Below are positions 11,113 to 21,920 of a stretch of DNA of 64,000 nt, one piece after another. Positions within the stretch are counted from its first letter, which is position 1; each line of letters begins with the position of its first letter. Where the stretch lies: the NCBI RefSeq assembly GCF_003324165.1, contig NW_025407875.1, positions 102,236-166,235 on the forward strand, in the 5' to 3' direction. The DNA is from Naegleria lovaniensis. Taxonomy: Eukaryota; Heterolobosea; Eutetramitea; Acrasida; Naegleriidae. The notes beneath the pieces were generated by a model. It was not told the origin of the DNA. It made no database searches and saw only the letters and a list, made by a program, of their open reading frames with translations. Both the position numbers and the translations under genes were made by a program.

Positions 11113-11505
11113 GCTCGCTGAGCGATCACATTATCATAAAAAATTTTTCATTTCTTGAATCCGTTTCCGAACTCGCAGCAGACAGAATCATCTTGGAAGA
11201 CACTTCTCAGTCGCTGTACAACAACACTGACGAGGAAATAGAAGAATCAAAATTACGTATTACGATAACAGAGATCTCTCTGTTTTAACAATCGTCCCAT
11301 CCTCCTCTCATTGGTTTTCATCAACGAGAGAGATTTTTTGAAAGCAAAAAAGCTTACTGTAATCATCATCGGATCAGATAACATCTTCATCATCAATCCC
11401 ATCATCCGCGTAATCTTCATCGTGTCCATTACGTGCAAACACTATCATCATCACTAGTATATAATAACACAAATAATATCACATATTCAAGAAACAAGTT
11501 TCAAA
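11113..11505. other. Intergenic region, divergent promoters
   Basis: 393 bp between the starts of the NHL gene (minus) and the kinase gene (plus). It must hold both promoters. Short open frames occur but look like chance. There is no repeat or RNA gene that I can recognise. Confidence 0.5.
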
Positions 11506-13125
11506 ATGATGCTTGATGAAACCCCAGAAATTACAGCTCCTCTCGAACTTCCTCTTTATCAGAAAAAACTCATCACCTACAATGTTGATAGTACAACCAA
11601 TGTTACTCTCCCAACTCGTTATGAGCCTGTGAAAGATGAGAAAACTGGTCAAATTTGTATTTTAGGTCAAGGTGGATATGGTATTGTTATTGCTGCCCGT
11701 GATCGCCATAGACACAACGAACTTGTTGCTATTAAGAAGATTGGAGACGTTTTCAACGTTGCTCCATACCGAATGTTAAGAGAAGTGATCATTATGAAAC
11801 ACTTGCACGGCCATCCGAATATTGTGGAATTGATTGACATTTTTGTACCTGGACAAACTCTTCAGGAAATGAACGATTTGTATATTGTGTTGGGCATGAT
11901 GAATGGAGGAGATTTGAAACAGCTCATGTCTCAAACATTGCAACAAGGAGGAATTTCCTTACAGACCATCAAAGATATCATGTGCCAATTATTGAGCGCC
12001 TTGTATTATATGCACAGCGCTGGAATTTTGCATCGTGAGTATGTATTGAATTTGTTGAATTTTTGAGTTCGGCTTATCATCATAATTTTTGCAAATTGTG
12101 CATATCATTGGTATACTGTGAACTCATGATTCGATGAATCTAAATGACCATCATTATCGGGAACAATTCACTCTACTACTATTCTTCTTTAATACCGAAA
12201 TATTTTTGTGAAATTTTTGAAATGTTCGCTCTGCCATGAATTAATCTAATGAAACAGTCTTAAACCTAGTAATGTTCTTGTAAGCAATACTGGAGACCCA
12301 GCCACAACACAGTATCGATTGTGTGACTTTGGTCTCAGTACTAAGGAGGAATCAGACCCTGTCACTAATCAAGAATCCATGTATGTCGTGACCAGATATT
12401 ATCGTCCAGTAAGTATTTCTTTCCAACGCTTGTTTAATATTTGAAACGTTTCAAATACGTATGCTTTCAAATGTGTACCATATTGTTGCTCCATCTTCAT
12501 CGTATTTAAATTCCCCAAATTACCTCATTCTCATTTGAAATGAATTGCATCAAACGAATTGCACAAAATACCCGACACACAGCCTGAAGTAATTTTACAA
12601 TATGAAATTCAAAGCTCAGCCATTGATGCTTGGTCCGCTGGATGCATATTCGCTGAATTGCTCTATCTTTTGCCACCAAAACCACAAAGAAGACCGCTCT
12701 TTGTTGCACGTAAATCTGGCTCCAATATTCAAGGCATTGAAGAGCATTTGAACTTGATTGTATCATTGTTAGGAAAGCCAGATATGAGTGATGTCAAAGG
12801 TACAGCAAATGGTGTGAAATATTTTGAACGTTTATTTGGCCATTATCCCACTGAAGGCTTAGATTTGAGACAAATTTTCACTTCAGCTCCACCTGAAGCT
12901 CTTGATTTGCTTAGAAAGTTCTTGACTTGGAATCCTGAAAAACGTATTTCTTTCGAACAAGCAGTACAACATCCATTCCTAAAAGGAAACCAATTTATTA
13001 ACCTCACTAGACATGAAAAGAAGATTGATTTTGAAATTGAGAAGAAGGCAGATACTGCTACTTTCAAGTGGATGTTTTATCAAGAGGTGATAGAATGGGC
13101 AAAGAGAAATGGAGAGTTATTTTAA
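11506..13125 (+). CDS. MAPK/CMGC-like Ser/Thr protein kinase
   Basis: Three exons: 11506-12038, 12258-12408, 12583-13125; 408 aa. Exon 1 ends CATCGTGA at a GTATGT donor, so the join restores HRDLKPSNVL. Visible motifs: Gly loop GQGGYGIV, VAIKK, HRD, CDFGLSTK, and the CMGC segment YVVTRYYRPPEV (usual form VATRWYRAPE), then DAWSAGCIFAEL. The end of the activation loop reads Ser-Met-Tyr where canonical MAPKs have Thr-X-Tyr. The MAPK/CDK insert region (LLGKPDMSDVKG, YFERLFGHYP) and the last helices (LLRKFLTWNPEKRISFEQA, HPFL) are present. Catalysis looks intact. Activation by a dual-specificity MAPK kinase on Ser and Tyr is inference. The kinase domain fills nearly the whole protein. Confidence 0.88.
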
Positions 13126-13296
13126 CTTGTAAAGCTCTCAAATGTCGAATTCATGCAATTCATGGAGTCTGAAATTTTTCGTGAGAATTAATCTATTTAT
13201 TTCAACATGATATTAAATTCCTCAAGTTGAGTTCAATATTTGGTGGATGGTACATGAAATTTATGAAATCAATGGTCAAACGAATAATTGATCCAC

Positions 13297-14135
13297 TTAT
13301 TTGTTTTCATTCTTCTTTTCATTAATTCTCTTCTTGAAAGCTTCCAGAGTTTTTGGAAGCCCTTTACCAACAAGGAAATCCTGGAAAGTCAAATGTGAAT
13401 TTAGAAAGATTAAATTCATTCATCACACAAGGAAATGATGTTCAAGAAATTCTCTTGTCACACCACAAGCATTATAACAATAATTACCTTGATAAATCCA
13501 GGAACCCAAATATTAAATTCCAATAAAATTATATAACTGAATGCGACTCCTTTTCCATCGTCTGTTGGACGCAACTTCCAACCACCTCGATTCTTCTTGA
13601 ATGGACCATGATCTGTTTCTGACCTGTGTGTCCATCAGAATGATATTCATGAATTATATACACCACATACACACACACAATATATATTTCAATCATCATG
13701 ATCCAAAATACACCACCTACCATGAAATTCCATCTGTATCATTTTGAATTATAGGGTCATAAATGTTTTGGGGATGATCAAAAATATTTTTAAATTCATC
13801 ATCATCGACAAGTCCGATTTCATTTTCGTGATCACGTTTCAACCACTCATGAACCTACCTTCAAAACATGCCAATCTCAACGTATACTCTACAGTTTTAA
13901 TCGATGCAATGGTAACATTCCAAAACACATCCACAACTTTGCCATCGGGTGTCACTTGTTTGGTAATCTCTGCCTTGTTGGTTCCTTCGACAAATTCCGA
14001 ATACTTTTCATAATCTTTGAGAACATTCATGACATCTTGAACAGTGACGTCTTCAAAGACCATGTTCACAACAAGAGCACCTTCATCAATGGCAGATTGT
14101 CGAGTATCAAAAGTAGACAAATCTTGGGTTGACAT
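13297..14135 (-). CDS. START-like (SRPBCC, polyketide cyclase/Coq10-type) protein
   Basis: Four exons: 14135-13859, 13733-13721 (13 nt), 13623-13488, 13380-13297; 169 aa. The joined protein follows the family: VMNVLKDYEKYSEFVEG, then FWNVTIASIKTVEYTLRL, then ISWSETDHGPFKKNRGGWKL, then LEFNIWVPGFIKDFLVGKG, and a C-terminal helix LPKTLEAFKKRI. Family members bind hydrophobic ligands in a helix-grip pocket; some are aromatase/cyclases, others lipid carriers, and the ligand here is unknown. The start ATG follows five A residues. The 13-nt exon is needed for phase and for the conserved Trp before the GPF loop. The first intron contains a 40-codon open stretch in the frame of the microexon, but no standard splice site uses it. 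Confidence 0.75.
13721..13733 (-). other. 13-nt microexon of the START-like gene
   Basis: The minus-strand sequence ATGGAATTTCATG lies between an acceptor (GATACAG) and a donor (GTAGGTGG). Exon 1 ends in phase 1 (GAA G) at 13859 and exon 3 begins with one base (G) at 13623, so 13 nt is the length needed. It encodes Asp-Gly-Ile-Ser-Trp across both joins. The flanking introns are 125 and 97 bp. Confidence 0.7.
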
Positions 14136-14488
14136 TTTTTCAAAGTTTTTTTAGTTTTATTAATATCAAAATCCTGATGACAAATATCGCTGAGAAGGAA
14201 ACAATGTTTAGAAAACCCAAACAACTATTAATTGTTGTTATTATCAATATTAAGAGAATGTTGTTCGTTGAATCTCCAACGCAAAATTATTACGAATGAC
14301 TTGAAAAATGATCTTTTCACTCTTTGAGCTCGAAATTTTACAAAAATAGGAAGCAAGAACGAATCAAAATTCTTCCCACACGGACCAGAACTTTTTGCGC
14401 AAGTTAAGGACGCACGTCGAGTACGGGTCAAACGGATTCATTCAAAAAATTGTGGAACAACCAGCACTTCCAACAACAAGATTACAAC
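14136..14488. other. Intergenic region, divergent promoters
   Basis: 353 bp between the START-like gene (minus) and the receptor kinase (plus). It contains A/T tracts and no recognisable gene. The frame of the kinase gene is open back to about 14450 but only with a TTG codon there; the first ATG is 14489. Confidence 0.5.
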
Positions 14489-17400
14489 ATGACACCATTC
14501 AAGTGTGATGATAGTTGTAGTCCAATGATTTCATCCACTTTAAAGTCCATAGTAATATTAGAGAAATTCCACAAACAACGACAACAACAACAAGTATCCA
14601 CACAAGAAACTTGTTCTCATCACAGACGACAACATGCTTGTGCTACTACGTTTAATCATTCTCGAGTGATTTTTTCCATTCGTTCCATTATTTCCATGTT
14701 CATTGTTGTATCCATCTTGTTACTCATTCTGTTCACACACACGCTTCATGCCTTTCCACTACTACTGCTGTATCCTGAACAACAACTTTCCTCCACACAC
14801 CATCAACAATCTCTTCCCAAAAGAACAACATTTACTTCTCTCGATGCATCATCATCGTCTTCTTCATTAATGGTCGACGCTTCAATTCCAGCACAATACA
14901 AAATTTTTACAGTCGCTGGTTCCTTTTATTTAGATTCCATACATGATGAATATGCATTGAGTGAGTATGCTCCACTTGGAGAGTCTCAAGCAGTGGTCGT
15001 GAATTCATGGACGAATGAAATTTTCATTTCAGATTCAAAAAAGCATGTGATTCGAGTGATTGATGCAAAAAATTCAACTTTGAGAGTGTATTGTGGAACT
15101 GGAGCGGCAGGATTTAATGGAGAAGGATTGGATGCGTTGGAGACTCAATTGAATGGACCTACTGGGCTGTATTTGGCTCAGAATGGAGATCTTTATGTGG
15201 CTGGTAAGTGCTTGGCATTTGACGTTTTAATTTTCTATTTATGGTAACACGAACGGATCCTCTCCGTAATTTCGAAATTGCTTGTTGGATATAAAGATAC
15301 CCTGAATGGAATGGTGAGAAAAATATCTGCATCCACTCGAAAGGTCACAACGATCATTTCGAACCAAGAGTTAACAAGTCCAGTTGGAGTTTTTGTTACA
15401 GAAAACAATGGAGATGTGTATGTCACAGATTCAGTGAAAGGTTTAGTGAAACATTACAATGCCACGACAGGTAAAGTGTCATTGGTTGCAGGTAAGTCCA
15501 CATGTTGAAAAGAATTTTCCTTTTTTTTTGAGTATTACCATTAAAATTGTTTTCTATTTATTGAAATTTTCAAAATATTCAATATATTCAAAACCTAGGT
15601 GGTGGAAATGCAGATCGAGACTATGTGCTAGCAACGACCACTAAATTGACCATGCCCACGGCCATTTATGTCACTCATCAAGGTACCATTTACATTTCAG
15701 TTATTGACACGGAGCACAGTCGAATTCGAAAAATTGAAGGACCTGTTATTGGACAACAACAAATCATAACCATTGCAGGACAAGCAAGCAGGGGAGTTTT
15801 TCAAGAAAGAACTCATGCTCTATTGAATTCATTTTCAGCCATCAAGTAAGTTCTTGTTTGAAAAATGCTTAACAGCCATGTTAAATTTTTTTTGACACTT
15901 GACAGAGGTCTCTATGTCAAACCTAATGGTGATATACTCGTAGCAGATGCTGGTCAACATGCGGTTCGAGTCATTCCTCCAGATTTTGTTTTTTGTTACA
16001 CGTTGGCAGGAGATGGTCGTGCATTGAATCAAGGTGAATATATTTCTCCAAAAATGGCATCCATTCTTCAACCTTCCTTTATCTATATGAATTCTAAACG
16101 AGATGTTTTTATAAGTGGAAAGGATCAAGTGAAAATGATTTCTAATGAAACTGGTCTTATTCGAACACTTGTTGGAAAATTTAATGCCAATACCAAATTT
16201 GGAGATGGCTTAAAAGCAACAAGTAATGGAGTACACATTTATCCAGTTCATGCGGTTGTGTCAGAGAGTGGAGAATTGTTTTTGACTGATGGTAATGGTC
16301 ATCATGCCATTCGAAAAGTTTCTAAAAATGGAATTATTACAACAGTGGCAGGAATCATGAAGCAAACAGGTTTTAATGGAGACAATTTGAGAGGAGATGA
16401 AACCTTACTATCCTTTCCAACCTGTTTATTCATGTACAAGAATGGAGAATTATTAATTTCTGATTATGTCAATCAACGACTTCGAGTGTTCCAAACGAAT
16501 GGAAATGTCACGACCATTCTCACTAACGTTAAAGTAGAAGCAAGTAAGTACGAGCGATGAGATCACTTTTGAAATTAATCATTCATCAACTTTGAAAAGT
16601 CTTTGCATTGGGTGAAAATTCTACAGATGTGAATGGTGCAATTTACTATGCCACAATCAAAGACATTTTCAAATATGAAGTTTCAACAAAAACCTCAAAA
16701 CTTTTATATACCTTTCAAGGACCACCAGTTTCATCCTCTGGAATGATTCATGTCATAAATGACACGATGGATGGACCAATTTTATATTTTGCAGAATTGG
16801 AGGCAAAATCCATTGTTAAACTCTACGAAAGAAATCTATCATTGAGTTCAGTATATAATGTAACGAATGAAGTTCTACGTCTGAAACATGTTCACATTTC
16901 GAATGAATCTTTGTATTTCGTTGAGGGAGATTCCATGATTAAGGCATTGTCTTTGAAAGATAACAGTGTTCGATTAATTGCTGGAATTCCTCCAAATGGT
17001 GATTTTGAATTTACGGGCTATGAAGGTGAAGGATTCAAGGCCAATGAAACCATGATTAAGTAAGTGATGAAAATGGTTGAATTTTTATACCTTCTTTTGA
17101 TTTTATTAATCACTTGTCAAAATGTTTCAATTCGAACACAACAAACTCCACATAGAAAACCATCGTCACTGTTCATGACTTCTCAGGGTGAACTCGTTTT
17201 CACAGAAGAATTGTAAGTTTCAAATAGTTTTCCAAAAGTTACATCTGACACTTGTCAAAGTGAGCGAGTTCGAAAAATTTCACACGATGGAACCCTTTTA
17301 ACATTGACAGGAAGAAATAATTTTTCTCCCATTTCAAAAGCTCTCTCCACTTCCGTTCAATATGCCAATTCCGTGTCCTATCTCTCTCTTTCAAAAGAGT

Positions 17401-19703
17401 TAATCATTCAAACAGGTGACGATCAAGGTGGAAAATATTTAACGTCACTCGTCAATCAGGAGAGTAACACTCTGACACACTTGTCCGGTTTTCGTTCAGT
17501 TCCTTTATTTGCACAACCCATTGATTATCATGGACCTCTCAAGTATGCTTTCATGAGTAATACTCAATCCTGTCAAATGCCAAACGGAGATATCATTACG
17601 GTTGCCAGGGACGAACATGTGGTTTACAAATATAGTAGAACGACTGGAAATGTTTCAGTGATTGCAGGATCGATAAGAATGGGAGGAGTACCTCAAGATG
17701 GACCTGCATTGCAAACTCTGTTTCAACAACCAAAAAATCCGATTTGTCTTGAAAATGGTGATTTAATTTTTTTGACAGGTAGAAATCAGGGAAAAATTGT
17801 ACAACTGGAAATGACAACTGGCAGAATTGTGTCATTACATAATGCGACTGGATCGCTTCAAGCGGTTGCTGTTTCACCACTCGACTCGAATTTGATATAC
17901 TTTGTCGAATTTGCCATGTTTAGTCTCGTCAAGATGAAAAATTTGACAAGTGGCACTATTTCAGTCGTCGCAGGAAATGGAATTGATGGATATTTAGGAG
18001 AGGATGTTCCAGCATTAGATGCCAGTTTAAGACTTCCCACCAGTCTATTATTCTTGAAAAATGGAGATTTACTCATTGCAGATGATGGCAATGGATTGAT
18101 TCGAAAAGTATCACATCGCACGCAACGCATTCATACCATTGCAGGAACCACCCCCAGTGCTGAATTATGTAATTACAATGGAAATGGTCGACTCTCGACT
18201 CGGACTTGCCTTCAAACCGTTGCTTCCTTGTCATTGGGCAATCGAGGTGAAATTTATTTTGCAGATCGAACGGCTGGTTTGGTTCGAAAATTAGTTCCGT
18301 ATTGCAATTTGGAAGAAAATGGAAGTGGGAATCGAACCTTGGACTCGAGCATGTTTTTGGAGTGTTTGTGTCCGAATGGATATTTTGGTTCCAGCTGTGA
18401 ATTAACTTCGTGTTTTGGAGTCGAGTCATGGAATACTTCGAAAGCATGTTCTGGCAATGGAAAGTGTCAACAATTCAATCAATGCAGTTGTCGAGAAGGA
18501 TTTTCTGGTGAAAAATGTGAAACTATAGTGAAACGAGAGTCGAGTCTGTTGCCAACCAATTCTGAAACTGCTCTCATTGTTGGTGTCGTGGTAGGAGTCG
18601 TTGGTGGTTGCCTGATCTTGTCAAGTCTTGTGGTATTGATTCTTATTTTGGGATTACTCTTTGTCAAGCGAAGAAACAAGAGGAACAAACCCACCGAGCA
18701 AAGCAAACAAATTCCTATTGAGATGAATCTCACCTCTGAAAATACCAATTCCTTTATTTCTGATTTTCCTTCCGATGCCAGTGTGAATTTCACACCCTTA
18801 ATGATGGGAGGTTTGACAAGTGGCACTTTATCGGCAGAGTCTCGTGGTCAACAACACATCGATCCCTTCTCACGTTATCAACAAATAGTTAAAATTGGAC
18901 AAGGAGCATTTGGTTCTGTATTTAAAGCCGTCGATACCAAATGTAATGGAAAAATCAAAGCTGTCAAAGTCATGAAATTTTCCTCATTGACTGAACTCAA
19001 TTCCATCATGAAAGAAGGAATGCAATTGATGAATATTCGACATGAAAATATTTTGAAAGTGAATGATCTCTTCCTTTCCAAAGATCAATTGGTATGCATG
19101 GATATGGATTTTTACGAGAATGGAGATTTGAACAAGTTTACCACTACGGCACCTGGTCACGCTCGTGAATGCTCTGAAAAAATTGTACGACAAGTCATTT
19201 TCCAAATTTGTAATGCCTTGTCGTATGTGCATGGAACGTTGAATATTATTCATAGAGATATCAAACCATCGAATATTTTTATTCAGAGTTATGATGAAAA
19301 GAAGCAACGTATTAAGGTCGTGCTGGCTGATTTTGGTTTAGCGAAAGGAAATCAAAATGCATCGATTTCTGAACTTCAATCGTATGCTGGAACTCCACTT
19401 TACATGTCTCCTGAAATTGGTTTAGGTTCAAAATATTATGCCAATACGGATGTGTATTCATTGGGAGTGACCATTTATCAAATGATCACAAAAGATGTAT
19501 CCACTTCTATTAGTCATTTGATGCTTACGAAGGATCAAGAAGAAATTCGGAAAATGTTGAAAGCCAAAATGATGATGGAAAATGAAAATCAAACATATTC
19601 TGAAGAATTAGTGGATATTGTATTGAGAATGTTGGAGAAGGACTCTTTAATGAGGCCTAATGCCCAAGACATTCTATCGCTTCCTTATTTCCAAAGACGT
19701 TAA
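14489..19703 (+). CDS. NHL-repeat/EGF transmembrane receptor protein kinase
   Basis: Seven exons, all phase-consistent: 14489-15203, 15297-15491, 15599-15845, 15906-16543, 16600-17059, 17156-17212, 17261-19703; 1584 aa. Order: an N-terminal hydrophobic segment (SIISMFIVVSILLLILF, signal peptide or anchor, residues about 75-100); about 1000 residues of NHL blades (GDILVADAGQHAVRVI, LLISDYVNQRLRVF, LLIADDGNGLIRKV); two EGF-like Cys clusters, the second CSGNGKCQ...CSCREGFSGEKCE; one TM helix (about 1205-1240) followed by KRRNKRNK; and a cytoplasmic kinase (about 1309-1580). The kinase has GQGAFGSVF, AVKVMKF, HRDIKPSNIF, ADFGLAKG and GTPLYMSPE, and resembles NEK-type Ser/Thr kinases. It should sense an extracellular ligand and signal by phosphorylation; the ligand is unknown. 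No key catalytic residue is missing. Confidence 0.88.
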
Positions 19704-19726
19704 CAGTCTTCATTGAAGTTTGAATT

Positions 19727-21391
19727 TCATTGACTTGAGGAGGTAAATTGCAAAAAGTCTCTAGAAAACTTTTTCAAAATAAATGGAAGAACAAGTCGTT
19801 CCAGTTCGTCACGTTTCTGTAAATTCTGATTTCGTTGTTGTATTAAATGCAAATTGCTTTCCAAGAACTTTCCAAAGAAAAAGGACCATCCAACAAATGC
19901 TCGTGTCGATGAAGTGAAAGCTTTTGGATTGGCATTTTCATTGTAATTCAAATAAAAAGTATGCAAGATGAGTAATTCTGGATAGGGCTTGAAAGAAAGT
20001 TGAAAAAATTCTAGAACTTTTCTCAGCTTGGAGAAATCAGCCAAACATGCATCGTAAAATGATTGAGGGCTGTAAAAGTATCGCATAAGGCCTTTCCAAT
20101 CCAGTGGCATCTTTTCTTTGTATAATTCATAGTACAAAGCTTCAGGTATCTGGGGAGAGAATAAGAAGGGACTCAATTCTTCGTTATTCGTTAAGGAGTC
20201 GTTAGAAATTGTAATAAAAGATGAAGAAAATGGTTGTAAAAGGTCAGGTAGAATATCATTGCAGTTAGAGGAAGTTAGAGTTGAAAGAGCAGTACTTCTA
20301 GGGGAAGTGTGTGAAAAAAATTGCTCAGCTTTGTCCCATCGAGCTTTTGATTCCTCAGAAAGCTTTTTGAAAAATTGCCGTCCTTCCAAATACATTATAT
20401 CGTGCATTTGTTCAAAACATTTCACGCTCTTATTTTCTGCTGGTACTGCTACAGCTTCATACACTTCTCTAAACGTTTCAAAATGGCAATAAGAGATGGT
20501 GGCAAGTTCCGCCTTCTCCAGCAGTTCTTGGTGTAGTCGCTGTTCCTCAAATTCGAGTTTGACTTTAAAGGAGTATAAACAATTTTTCCAAATGTAAGGA
20601 AGAGTTGCACCCAAGTTAAATAATTGGCTGCATGTATGAGTAAGGGCAAGTAAATCTCGCCAAGTTAGAAATTCTGTCACCACAAAAAGTAAGTCATCAT
20701 GCATGATTACCTGTTGAAAAATGGTTTGTGAAGAGTTGAAAAGGGGGCGTCGTCGGTGAGTTTTCGACGCAAACGACGGTGGGAGAGTTGAACCTCGCTT
20801 TCGTGATAAGAGATCATTGGAAAAAGGTGATGGAAAATTTTCTGTTTCTTCTCGTTGACAGGTTGTAGATGAATTATTCTTGACAATTTCATGTTGTGCT
20901 GGGAATTCAAATCGACACTCTCCCAATGTTTGAAAAACATGAGGAACATGGTCCGAATTTCGTCTCTTTCCATTCTGCAATGCTCCCTCTACATAATCCT
21001 GATACAACAAATAATGTTGATTCATATTGAGAGATGGCAAAGATTTTGGAAATGATTCATCTCTCAGGAAAACAACATTTTGTTTCAAAGAGGGAATTTC
21101 TGGATCAATAGTAATGCTCTGTGGTTGCTGTTCCAAATCAAGGGTTTCTGTTACATTAATGCCAATAGCTTGGATCGGAAATGTTGTTGAAGAGATATAG
21201 TGATCAGTGTGGTCTTTTTCAATTAATACTTCTCTTTGAATAAGATCTTTCCTCGCTCGAGTATCTCTTACAATCCGTAGAGGATTTGGTGTTGCTGGTA
21301 GTTGCGTATCTGCTGGCTGAGGATATAAATTCATTCTGTCTTCCTCATTCGTTATGTTTGTAGTTCTTGATAAAGACATGATATTATACAT
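19727..21391 (-). CDS. F-box protein
   Basis: An intact single-exon gene of about 554 codons; the first ATG is 21391, with a second at 21379. The N-terminal ~230 residues are low complexity. An F-box lies at about residues 230-275 (VVTEFLTWRDLLALTHTC, LFNLGATLPYIWKNCLY): Leu/Pro/Trp spacing as in SKP1-binding F-boxes. The C-terminal half holds repeated helices (SFYDACLADFSKLRKVLEFF, PELLILHTFYLNYN, AFVGWSFFFGKFLESNL) that resemble SMI1/KNR4-type domains only loosely. The likely role is substrate adaptor of an SCF ubiquitin ligase, inferred from the F-box. Its end lies 23 bp from the end of the receptor kinase gene (convergent). Confidence 0.7.
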   Translation of the reverse strand: MYNIMSLSRTTNITNEEDRMNLYPQPADTQLPATPNPLRIVRDTRARKDLIQREVLIEKDHTDHYISSTTFPIQAIGINVTETLDLEQQPQSITIDPEIPSLKQNVVFLRDESFPKSLPSLNMNQHYLLYQDYVEGALQNGKRRNSDHVPHVFQTLGECRFEFPAQHEIVKNNSSTTCQREETENFPSPFSNDLLSRKRGSTLPPSFASKTHRRRPLFNSSQTIFQQVIMHDDLLFVVTEFLTWRDLLALTHTCSQLFNLGATLPYIWKNCLYSFKVKLEFEEQRLHQELLEKAELATISYCHFETFREVYEAVAVPAENKSVKCFEQMHDIMYLEGRQFFKKLSEESKARWDKAEQFFSHTSPRSTALSTLTSSNCNDILPDLLQPFSSSFITISNDSLTNNEELSPFLFSPQIPEALYYELYKEKMPLDWKGLMRYFYSPQSFYDACLADFSKLRKVLEFFQLSFKPYPELLILHTFYLNYNENANPKAFTSSTRAFVGWSFFFGKFLESNLHLIQQRNQNLQKRDELERLVLPFILKKFSRDFLQFTSSSQ

Positions 21392-21397
21392 GATCAA

Positions 21398-21920
21398 TTC
21401 CGAAAATAAGGTCTTTTTTGATATATTTACAATTTAATAAGCCCTGTATGAAGAGAGCGTTGTAAAGTATTCGGAAGATTAAACGTTCGTTTCTTCGTCC
21501 CAACTGTCTGTGCAAGGATTGTATTAATTCTGATATTTTCGAATCGGAAGCACAGTAACAGTGTATTTTTCAGAGAGAATGTGCCTGCCTGCCAGTAACT
21601 AAGTACCTCGTTCGTGCGCGCCCGTAAATGTTCAAGCACAAGGTTTTTTTTAAAGAATTTTATTTGAAGCGAGAAAGAGATTTTTTCAACTGTCATTCCC
21701 TTACAGAAAACTTTTGGAGATTGAAAAGTCAAAGATGTGGCGTTTACTTTTTGGAGAAATGGCTCAAAAAGTGGTGTGGAGAATAATTAGAATTCACCTT
21801 AAATGATTTTTCAAACATTCTTATTGTGCCCGGCCGACTGAAATGGTTGTGGTATGGGTCGATGTTAAGGCAATTGTTCATCTCTTACTTCTAGCAGTCG
21901 TGGATGCTTCGGTGCTTCAT
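21398..21920. other. Intergenic region without a supported gene
   Basis: 523 bp between the F-box gene and the LRR gene. A ~100-codon minus-strand open frame (21732-21427) has no family resemblance and no A-tract before its start. I see no RNA gene or repeat. Confidence 0.5.

Noticed and set aside
14450-14488. Extension of the receptor kinase frame upstream of 14489
   Set aside because: The frame is open but begins with TTG, not ATG; the first ATG is 14489.
16544-17260. Stops in the receptor kinase frame between 16.5 and 17.3 kb as evidence of a pseudogene
   Set aside because: All are removed by short standard introns (56, 96 and 48 bp) with correct phase.
21427-21732. 101-codon minus-strand frame between the F-box and LRR genes
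   Set aside because: Composition looks random and no start context or homology supports it.
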